Origin: Symbiodinium kawagutii
Lineage: Eukaryota > Sar > Dinophyceae > Suessiales > Symbiodiniaceae
DNA: 64,000 nucleotides
Reading direction: 5' to 3'
Assembly: GCA_009767595.1 (NCBI GenBank)
Contig: VSDK01021631.1
Location: 70,159-134,158, forward strand
In this document: positions 57,389 through 64,000 of the stretch, piece after piece
Position numbering within the stretch: the stretch's first letter is position 1
How the letters are laid out: each line of letters begins with the position of its first letter
Program-made: the position numbers and the translations under genes
The notes under the pieces: generated by a model
The model's database searches: none
Told to the model about the DNA's origin: nothing
What the model saw: the letters and a program-made list of their open reading frames with translations, nothing else

Positions 57389-57458
57389 TGACACTGACTG
57401 GATCTACAAGAGCTATGAACGCAATGCCTGGGATGTGGCGACCCAAATTGATGACCAG
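57386..57458 (+). CDS. Putative exon (chain of four, 57.4-58.7 kb), exon a
   Basis: GCCCAG|G and GACCAG|GTGGGG flank a frame reading PDTDWIYKSYERNAWDVATQ, then IDDQ. It exits in phase 0, matching the next island. No family was recognised. Confidence 0.5.
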
Positions 57459-57729
57459 GTGGGGCCAGCTTTCGACATGTTGGGGACGTCCAAAAATGGT
57501 ACACCCAAATGGATCCGTTTTTGGTTGTCACTTTTGACATGTCTCTTTCGAATGACTATGGCATATTATGGCTATGGACATGACCATGTAATTCCGTTTG
57601 GAACTGGACCGCCACAGCAACGGGAGCTTGCTTATTGGGTTTCCTGATCACCGTCGACTATTGATGACACGTGTTACTCATTCACCTTTGTACATAATTT
57701 TCACAGCTGTTTGGCTGATAAGCATTTAT

Positions 57730-57836
57730 GGGTGTTTCTTTTTAAAGGTAGGGAGTACACCCAACTGATTCAATAAGCATTTATAGCAATAAACCAACCA
57801 TAACTTGGGGGTCCCCCATGGCTTGAGAAACCACCA
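57730..57836. mobile_element. Family B fold-back element B12
   Basis: GGGTGTTTCTTTTTAAAGG to TCCCCCATGGCTTGAGAAAC and CACC, with the core AGCAATAAACCAACCATAAC. Confidence 0.82.
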
Positions 57837-57862
57837 TTTGGTGCCCAAACATACCGAGCCAG

Positions 57863-57936
57863 GCAGAGCCACAGGCTACCCACGCCCCCCGAGCCCTCAT
57901 TGTCGGTCCCTGCGAACGAGCGCCCATCATTCGCCG
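57863..57936 (+). CDS. Putative exon (chain of four), exon b
   Basis: GCCAG|G opens AEPQATHAPRALIVGPCERA, then PIIR, and a GTAGTA donor closes it in phase 2. Family B element B12 ends about 26 bp upstream of the acceptor. Confidence 0.5.
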
Positions 57937-58085
57937 GTAGTATTCACCTCGGACACCATGGTAAGCCATCAAGATCATTAACCAGCTAAGTATGATCATG
58001 AGCAGTTCTTGGGAATTTAGATTATCAAATAGACAATCAAGAGCCAGTCATCAGTAAGAATCAGTATTGAACACCTGGTCACCAG

Positions 58086-58175
58086 CGAGTTGTGTTCCCC
58101 ATTCAAAATCACCATCCGGCTCGCCCGCTCGCTCAGATCTATCACCTCAGTGCAGTCCCGCAGGAGCATTGAGTG
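58086..58175 (+). CDS. Putative exon (chain of four), exon c
   Basis: The first base completes an Arg codon from exon b. The frame then reads ELCSPFKITIRLARSLRSIT, then SVQSRRSIE, with GAGTG|GTGAAG as donor (phase 2). Confidence 0.5.
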
Positions 58176-58516
58176 GTGAAGTTATCTTCTTGCTGCCATG
58201 TGTTGCCATAGAAAAAATGTGGCCAATGCAGCTTGGAAAGTACCACTGCCATGAGGTGAATGGGTTTGTTTAGAGCTAATGATGGTTGGTGACAAAGACC
58301 ATGATCAATGAGCTCGTGAATCGCGAGCACTGATTAATACTGGCAGGCAAAGCCAAAGCTCAAATGGAACATCACAAGTTTTGCTCTTCATCTCTGCTTT
58401 CGGAGCTCCATGATCATCGGTAGTCAAAAGCCACCCCAAGTGACATGCAAACAGCTATATACCTAGAATTGGCGAGATGCTTTGGCGGAAAGCTATCAAA
58501 GTCAAACAGATCGGAG

Positions 58517-58655
58517 GGTGAACTTCTCAAAGTGTCACTGGCAGAAGCAAGAGCCGAACTCGACACCAAACTTGTTGGCTCTGACATTTCCTGAAACCGA
58601 TTGCATTGGAACGAAGTTCCCAGATGCTTCCAGGACCTTTGGGATTCCGTTCGAG
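58517..58655 (+). CDS. Putative exon (chain of four), exon d
   Basis: TCGGAG|G supplies the third base of a Trp codon. The frame reads VNFSKCHWQKQEPNSTPNLL, ALTFPETDCIGTKFPDASR and TFGIPFE, ending at GTCAGT in phase 0. A competing frame from the same acceptor (GELLKVSLAEARAELDTKLV, then TGA at 58592) is equally protein-like. Phase with exon c favours the first. Confidence 0.4.
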
Positions 58656-59171
58656 GTCAGTGGTTGCAAAGGCCAGCAGCTTTCGCTGTAGCGTTCCTGC
58701 ACCAAACTGTACTGGGAGATGGCTTCCGCCTTGTCCAAGGTGTGATACGATTTTTAGCTGATCACCGTTGTCTCACCATGTCTGTGCAGCCACACCGTTG
58801 ACCGCCCTGCCGCTTGCGACCAAGAAATACCGATACCATTCGATACCATCTCTCCGGCACTTGATTCCACCGGTCTCCAACCATCATAAAGCTGCGATGC
58901 AGTTCTTATCATCCCACCAGTACAATGAGGGTTGTTGGGCCCCACGGGCGGGCAAAGAAACATATTTTAAGTAAGACTTTGGCTCCATATAATTGCTGAC
59001 CCCTTGGAGAATGGAGGTATTTTTGGACGTTTTCTTCTAGTGGCCCCCTTCTGAAACCCTTGGAAATGGATACTTTCAGGGGCCACGCAAAGACATGCTG
59101 TAGTAAATCGAAAATGGTTCAACTGAAGTTCCAATTGTAAGCCTTTAGATTGGATAATCAATTGGATTCAG

Positions 59172-59305
59172 GAGAAACTTTCAGCTTTCCATGGTGCCCC
59201 CGAAGTTGGTTCGCCAATCTCCAGGCCTCCAAGTTTCAAGGGGAAGGCCGTGACCTTACCCGTCCGGAAGCCCGGACTTGCGGCCAAAGATGTGCCATTC
59301 GAATG
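59172..59305 (+). CDS. Putative exon, unidentified protein
   Basis: TTCAG|G opens EKLSAFHGAPEVGSPISRPP, SFKGKAVTLPVRKPGLAAK and DVPFE, closed by a consensus GTGAGA donor. Its phase-0 start fits the exit of exon d at 58655, so it may extend that gene. The reverse strand is also open, but no comparable splice sites were checked there. Confidence 0.48.
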
Positions 59306-59715
59306 GTGAGAGACGTTGGTGAGATGACGGTTGAAATTTGCTTGCATCAATTGGTGGCAAATGGTGGCTAATCACGCCTGTTCCAGCGGATTGTTGCCAA
59401 CCAAGCCTAATAATGCATCATGATAAGCACCAATAGTATATGATTTGGTTGATAAAGGTATAGTAAGGCTGTGACGGCTGTTCAGTATCGTTGATAAGAT
59501 GGCTGAGAATGATTAGTAATTTACGGATAGTTGTATTTGAAACAGTGTTTGGTACTGCTTAACGAGGGTTATCAATGGGTATGAAGCCTCGGAGACTTTT
59601 GACACTACTGTGCTTGATCATACTTGGTAGTGTTTCACACTGATTAATAACAGGTGCTGGTTGATAATGGTTGACACGTTTGCAATGGTCACGGTTGTAT
59701 CATGTTGGATTGCAG

Positions 59716-59792
59716 CGACATGTGGTTGATGAACTGGTCGTGCGGTTCCGCCACAGGGATTCTGCTCATCATTCACCTGGAACCCATCCTTG
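59716..59792 (+). CDS. Putative exon, unidentified protein
   Basis: TTGCAG| opens RHVVDELVVRFRHRDSAHHS, then PGTHP, with a GTAGTG donor. The minus strand is also open (VNSPVETIFVGNFGNRETA), so strand is uncertain. Confidence 0.35.
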
Positions 59793-60070
59793 GTAGTGGC
59801 CTGGCATCTCGCAGTCTCTCTGTTACCGAAGTTCCCAACGAAAATTGTCTCGACAGGTGAATTCACCGCTTCAGCCATACCATCGAATAAACCATAGTGA
59901 ACCATTATGAATAATAGTTAACTATTGTTAGTCATAGTCTAATCATAGTCTTAATGAACCAGAGTCAACAATCTATAACAGCTATTATTGAACCATAGGC
60001 AACCATTTCATAACCCGTGGTCGTTACCCATCACCATAGTCATAGCGGTGAAGTTCACCAAGTTCACCAG

Positions 60071-60232
60071 TCGTGCTCGCGGGTCCAGGACTTGGCTGGC
60101 TTCATGCGCCAGACCTTGCGAAAGGATCCCTTCTGGACCGGTGGTCAGAAAGTGCCGTGGCTGGACCTCCGCCGAGGCGGGGACGGTACAGTGGTGGAGG
60201 ACTTGGTTGATGAGACGCGGCTGGGGGGATGA
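60071..60232 (+). CDS. Putative exon, unidentified protein
   Basis: CACCAG| opens SCSRVQDLAGFMRQTLRKDP, FWTGGQKVPWLDLRRGGDG and TVVEDLVDETRLGG, then TGA. The exon may end earlier. Strongly protein-like and GC-rich compared with its surroundings. No family was recognised. Confidence 0.5.
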   Translation, partial: SCSRVQDLAGFMRQTLRKDPFWTGGQKVPWLDLRRGGDGTVVEDLVDETRLGG

Positions 60233-60811
60233 AAAAATGGAGGTTTCTCCGAGGTTTTTGATGAAAAATCTGAGATTGTTGGTTGGTTTTTGTTGATAGA
60301 AATTGAATAATTTGAGGTTCCTCCAATGTTTTTGATAAAGCATGAGAGAAACTTCGATTTGTACTTCGCCCACATTTTTTGATGTATACTTCCGGGACCA
60401 AACGGGGATGATCATGGATATTTTTGATGCATTCCAGAGAAGATTGGTAGTGAGTAGCCTTTTTGCAAGGGGATGGCTGACCGCCAGTGGTTTTGGGGAT
60501 TGCCTTCAGGCACTGGCCCGGGATGTGGGGACATGGTTAGGGTAGTGTGGGTCCGGGGATACAACAGTGGTGTCAGCTGACAACTTGATTGACTCCCGCC
60601 CCGATGCCCATGTCAGGTGGTTCAGGACCAACAAGCCAGAAGCAGGCAGGGATGAGCGGTGGCAGTGACAGAGCAGACTTTAAGATCCTGAAAATGATTT
60701 ATTGTTGGAATTTTTTAAGCTGCCTTGTTCTGCAGAATCTTAGGGAATTATTGAAGTCCTTTGGGATTCTTCCATCGGGAAGTTCTACATGGTTTTATGG
60801 GACTATTGAAG

Positions 60812-60953
60812 TCCTTCATTGCCTATGCACCGGTACAATGCCATCTATCTTGACACAGTCCACCAAGTGTCCAGCACGCAGTTGCAGATGCTGTTTGGTG
60901 TACACTGGCTGTTGCAGCAATTTCTTGGGATCCTGAAACTTGATTTCCACTGA
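60812..60953 (+). CDS. Putative exon, helical segment
   Basis: The frame reads PSLPMHRYNAIYLDTVHQV, SSTQLQMLFGVHWLLQQFLG and ILKLDFH, then TGA. It may instead splice near FLG. The Leu/Gln-rich helix is typical coding composition. No family was recognised. It lies 120 bp before the exon at 61074 and may belong to the same gene. Confidence 0.5.
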
Positions 60954-61073
60954 AAGTTATTGTGCAACCAACTGAGAAGGTTTCAAACCATGAACTCGTA
61001 ACAAGCGAGTAAAAAGTGTCAGACCTGAGCCACTTTGGAATCACAGTTTAGCTGGATTTGTTTTCCTGTGCAG

Positions 61074-61139
61074 GCAGTGATTCTGAACCAAAGGCAGCTG
61101 GCATTCATCGTGATCAATTCGCTCATGGGCAATCATTTG
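61074..61139 (+). CDS. Putative exon resembling the PARG catalytic family
   Basis: A pyrimidine-rich acceptor (TTTTCCTGTGCAG|G) and a GTGGGA donor bound 22 codons in phase 0-0. They read AVILNQRQLAFIVINSLMGN, then HL. The pattern L-x-x-x-Q-[LV]-A-F-[IL]-[VL]-x-N-x-x-x-G-N recalls the helical region just before the catalytic macrodomain of poly(ADP-ribose) glycohydrolases. I did not find the downstream catalytic Glu-Glu motif, so this is a weak family suggestion. Confidence 0.4.
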
Positions 61140-61314
61140 GTGGGAGAACACACAGGCAGGACCCAGAAACTCGAACTCGTCACCTGCCAATCCGACGCCA
61201 GAGATCCAATGGCTTCGCTTTCCCAATTTTTGTCGTGCCAGTAACTGTGCGGATTTGACATTTGAAGACATTTGGGCTCAAGACATTGCCACTCCTGCCT
61301 TGATAGCAGCCGCG

Positions 61315-61641
61315 ATGGCTCCAATGAAAGCAATGAAGGCAATGAAGAGTGCACAAGTCATGAGCAAAGGTGCCCTCGCCACGGAGTTGGCTGAGGCAGC
61401 TGGATTGAAGAAGGCAGAGATTTCGACGGTCTTGGACACCCTGGCAGAGATTGGCACCAGGGAGGTGAAGAAAGCTGGCAAATTCACCCTTCCCGGCCTT
61501 TGCATGATCAAGACCCGCAAGAAGAAGGCCACCAAAGCTGGCAAGAGAATGATGTTCGGCAAGGAAGTGAAGGTTGCAGCAAAGCCTGCCAAGACAGTGG
61601 TAAAGGCCTTTCCCGTGGCCGCATTGAAGCAGCAAATCTGA
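61315..61641 (+). CDS. Dinoflagellate HU-like basic nuclear protein (histone-like protein)
   Basis: A single uninterrupted frame encodes 108 aa. The N-terminus is MAPMKAMKAMKSAQVMSKG, the Met-Lys-Ala-rich start typical of dinoflagellate histone-like proteins. An HU/IHF-like helical segment follows (ALATELAEAAGLKKAEISTV), then the DNA-binding-arm region (VKKAGKFTLPGLCMIKTRKK). A basic C-terminus ends AFPVAALKQQI. HU-like proteins bind and bend DNA. In dinoflagellates they coat the liquid-crystalline chromosomes and were probably gained from bacteria. The frame stays open for 20 codons upstream, but only from a TTG, so the ATG at 61315 is preferred. The gene has no introns and much higher GC than the flanking DNA, unlike every other gene here. 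This may reflect a retroposed mRNA or a compact highly expressed gene. Putative exons lie on both sides on the same strand. Confidence 0.92.
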   Translation: MAPMKAMKAMKSAQVMSKGALATELAEAAGLKKAEISTVLDTLAEIGTREVKKAGKFTLPGLCMIKTRKKKATKAGKRMMFGKEVKVAAKPAKTVVKAFPVAALKQQI

Positions 61642-62003
61642 GTCGCATAGCTTCGACCTGCGCAACCAGGTGACAACTTCAGCGGCTCCAACCGCAGCTG
61701 AGCGCAGCTGGATCTAACTTTATCGCATGGCCTGCAGAAAAAGCCGTCCCTACGCCATCAGCCGATCTGATTTGGTATCGAAGTCAAGACCAAGGCAATG
61801 CCATAATGCTACTGAGGACATGAGCACTTTGACATCAATTTCATGGATACCGCCATGATTCTTCCATGAATAGTATTTGTACCACCACTATTTTTGACAA
61901 TGGAATTTACAAATTTGTTCCGTGGGGAATATACAACATCATTGTGGTGAATGCACCACCACATTTTTCCATGGTGTTTTCCATCATTACGATTCACTCA
62001 CGT

Positions 62004-62102
62004 GGTGGTTTCTCAAAATAGGGGACCCCCAAATCATCCACTATTAACCATACATAGTAATAAACCAGCCATTTTTGGGGCTCCCCATTTTGAGAAACCC
62101 CC
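62004..62102. mobile_element. Family B fold-back element B13
   Basis: GGTGGTTTCTCAAAATAGGG to CTCCCCATTTTGAGAAACCC and CC, flanked by ACGT on both sides. This is the cleanest family B copy. Confidence 0.93.
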
Positions 62103-62151
62103 ACGTACAAATCTGGTTCCCACGTTGGGTGTAGCACTGCCCAGCTGGCAG

Positions 62152-62202
62152 GTCTTGATGCAGCCATTGAACGCTGCAACACGGAGCACAGCCTGAAAGA
62201 AG
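62152..62202 (+). CDS. Putative exon, unidentified protein
   Basis: CTGGCAG|G and GAAG|GTGCGG flank LDAAIERCNTEHSLKE, an amphipathic helix. Family B element B13 ends 50 bp upstream. Confidence 0.5.
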
Positions 62203-62810
62203 GTGCGGGAAGGGATGGGCACCCAGCCATCACTCGGGGATACGTTAGGGTAATAACCATGGTGATAACCATTCATAATAGGGGGCTGTTATTACCACTA
62301 TTATTAATAGGGGGTTGATAATAGGGGGTTGTTATAATAGGGGGTAATAACAGGGGTTAATAACCACTAATAATGGTTAATAATAGGGGGTAACAAACAA
62401 TAGTGGTTGAACAACGACTGGTTGGTTTCAAACCACAACCAGTAATCCATTGCTACAGGTCTTGATTACCCAATGAGCCATGATTACACATAGCTGCAAG
62501 GCTTGATTAAGCATGAATTGGTGATTGGGCAATGATGGTTCACCGGGCAATTTGGCACCCAATGAACCATCATTAACCATGAATTAACCATCCGTTGAAC
62601 CATGAATTCGCCATCACATGACATCCACCTATCAGTAGCGAGAAAGAACCTGTTGGTCGTAGAAGACCACACTTGGTTGGTGGTAGATCATCATTGGGGG
62701 AGTTGACAATGTAAACTAGTATGGTTGGGCATAGCATCAGAAGGATTTCACCAACGCTGGCACCAACAGTGGCTCATGTTCATATGACGTGTCATCCAAC
62801 CAACCACCAG

Positions 62811-62848
62811 CTTTGAAGAAAACGAAAAGGCAGAAAGGGTTTTCATCG
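62811..62848 (+). CDS. Putative 38-nt exon
   Basis: CCACCAG| and ATCG|GTGCGC flank FEENEKAERVFI. It is short, with good donor and acidic/basic composition. Element B14 begins about 20 bp downstream. Confidence 0.4.
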
Positions 62849-62868
62849 GTGCGCAGGATGATCTACAT

Positions 62869-62983
62869 GGCGGTTTCTCAAAATAGGGAAACCTCTCAAA
62901 TCATCCTTTATATCAACCCTCAATAGTAATAAACCAACCATAACTTTGGGATCCCCAGTCACTGGCGATCGGTCGAAACCATC
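62869..62983. mobile_element. Family B fold-back element B14
   Basis: GGCGGTTTCTCAAAATAGGG to ATCGGTCGAAACCATC, with the core TAGTAATAAACCAACCATAA. Flanks are ACAT/ATAT. Confidence 0.8.
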
Positions 62984-63017
62984 ATATGAACGGTGGCCCA
63001 CCACAGGGCCCCACCGC

Positions 63018-63102
63018 GACGCAGGTCTCACTCCAGATATGCTGCATTCGATCTTGGCATTGACGCAGGTCTCACTCCAGATATGCTGCATTCGATCTTG
63101 CC
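63018..63102. repeat. 44-bp tandem duplication across a splice acceptor
   Basis: GACGCAGGTCTCACTCCAG... begins at 63018 and again at 63062, with near-perfect identity. Both copies carry CGCAG|GT. Confidence 0.92.
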
Positions 63103-63158
63103 ATTCCTGGCCGTTCTCTCCCAAGAGCTGGGCGACACCGTCCGAAGCCCCAGTGACA
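63069..63158 (+). CDS. Putative exon after a duplicated acceptor
   Basis: CGCAG|GT opens GLTPDMLHSILPFLAVLSQE, then LGDTVRSPSDT, leading into an ACC-repeat (Thr-rich) tract. The hydrophobic helix and charged end look coding. The first 36 bases and the acceptor are present twice (44-bp tandem duplication, 63018-63102). Only the downstream acceptor keeps this frame. Confidence 0.5.
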
Positions 63159-63324
63159 CCAGCACCACCACCACCACCACCACCACTGCCAGTTGGTTGT
63201 TAATGGTTCAGGCTTGGAAATGATAGTTAAGAGTGAGACGAAAACACGAAGAACAAGAACAGGATGAATAGAGGTAGCAGCTCATAGCAACAGCTAGAGG
63301 AGCATCGTCAACCATCTACAACAG

Positions 63325-63538
63325 GCCACGACATCTGCAACAAAAAAGGCAACAACGACGACAGAAACGGTTGGTGCAAGCAGCGGAGCCCCCTGTTGAC
63401 AACCACTCCGCCAGCAATTCTGATACTGAGACGCCGGACTGGCCTAGGAGTGCCATTAGTGAGGATGAGCACCGAACAATGACCAGCTCGTTTCAGAGTC
63501 AGCCGTGCCCTGAAGCTCCCCAGCTGTGTGGCCTGTGA
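63325..63538 (+). CDS. Putative exon of gene at right edge
   Basis: CAACAG|G opens PRHLQQKRQQRRQKRLVQAA, EPPVDNHSASNSDTETPDWP, RSAISEDEHRTMTSSFQSQ and PCPEAPQLCGL. The frame meets TGA at 63536. The basic head and acidic Ser-rich middle are typical of disordered N-terminal regions. The same frame re-opens straight after the TGA (see 63545-63656). Either a donor before the TGA was missed or the stop is real. Confidence 0.5.
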
Positions 63539-63544
63539 CCTCAG

Positions 63545-63656
63545 GATGGACAGTACCTGGTGGCTTCGACTCCCGGATCTGTGAACGAAGCCTGGTTGGA
63601 AAAGGTGCTGGGCGAACAGCAGGCGGGCCTGGAGAGCACCCGACCAGGGCGATCAA
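63545..63656 (+). CDS. Putative exon of gene at right edge
   Basis: CCTCAG|G opens DGQYLVASTPGSVNEAWLEK, then VLGEQQAGLESTRPGRS, and a GTGATG donor may close it. The frame stays open to TGA at 63707 (SSDGYNIYSLEKTPMKGS). It is in register with the frame upstream of the TGA at 63536. Confidence 0.5.
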
Positions 63657-63721
63657 GTGATGGTTACAACATCTACTCCCTTGAGAAGACTCCAATGAAA
63701 GGAAGTTGAGGCCTGTTGCAG

Positions 63722-63860
63722 TTTGCAATTCAATGTGGAACTCGTGTGGAACGAACTCATGAAGAAACTCGGATTCAAAAAATCTTCAACCGGCTTTGGA
63801 ACTGCCCTTAGGATTTCCAGATATTTCTGTTTTGCAATCTTTTCGCTGATGAATTCCTGA
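63722..63860 (+). CDS. Putative terminal exon of gene at right edge
   Basis: TTGCAG| opens LQFNVELVWNELMKKLGFKK, SSTGFGTALRISRYFCFAI and FSLMNS, then TGA. A minus-strand frame (PKPVEDFLNPSFFMSS) is open too. The + strand is preferred for continuity. Confidence 0.42.
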
Positions 63861-64000
63861 ACCAAATATCTCTGAGATGCCAAGGCTTTGCTTCTGATAT
63901 CTTCTGATGCATGTCCACGTTTTGTTCAGCTAGTAACGTGTTGAGCGACGCCGTGGGCAGTGGCAGTCCATCATCTTTACTCGTGGTCCATCTCAGTAGT

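Noticed and set aside
1-64000. CRISPR arrays, tRNA or rRNA genes, bacterial promoters or operons
   Set aside because: No direct-repeat/spacer pattern, cloverleaf or rRNA core was seen, and gene structure is eukaryotic throughout.

Overview
The window looks like dinoflagellate nuclear DNA, most likely from a Symbiodiniaceae-type genome. Three things support this. First, 61315-61641 encodes a bacterial-HU-like basic nuclear protein of the kind dinoflagellates use beside or in place of histones. Second, protein-coding DNA occurs as short GC-richer micro-exons (about 30-135 nt) separated by 0.3-1.5 kb of AT-richer, repeat-filled intron. Third, the exon borders I can phase follow the dinoflagellate pattern: acceptors are usually AG|G, and donors are GT, GC or GA. 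No tRNA, rRNA, CRISPR array or bacterial-style operon was found. Almost all convincing coding sequence is on the + strand. Exon borders were inferred by eye, from reading frame, phase and splice sites, without transcript data.

Layout. (1) 1.3-7.8 kb: a type I polyketide synthase beta-ketoacyl synthase (KS) domain split over at least eight micro-exons. The catalytic Cys and both His motifs are present, and phases agree across the best junctions. (2) 8-26.2 kb: a string of unidentified micro-exons, ending in a probable terminal exon at 26.1 kb. They lie among fold-back elements, degenerate AT-rich repeats, a decayed minus-strand coding region (10.8-12.2 kb) and a very homogeneous minisatellite of 63 x 27 bp (19.7-21.4 kb). 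(3) 27.06-51.36 kb: a tandem segmental duplication of about 12 kb. Each copy holds a four-exon CCCH zinc-finger gene that conceptually encodes 233 aa, and both frames are open. The copies differ by microsatellite length, by a 2.2-kb segment only in copy 1, by a 2.6-kb segment only in copy 2, and by at least five small fold-back elements found only in copy 1. (4) 51.4-64 kb: more + strand micro-exons from two or more unidentified genes, the intronless HU-like gene, and a terminal exon set at the right edge.

Mobile DNA. The introns carry several families of short terminal-inverted-repeat (MITE-like) elements. Family A (arms GGCTATGGGTCAA / TTGACCCACAGCC, about 115 bp) has matching 4-bp target-site duplications at six sites. 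Family B (arms like GGTGGTTTCTCAAAATAGGG) has about 16 copies. Families C, D and F are smaller. Three assembly gaps (runs of N) are present. The annotation is weakest in the unnamed exon islands, where the frame is chosen on protein-like composition and splice sites alone.
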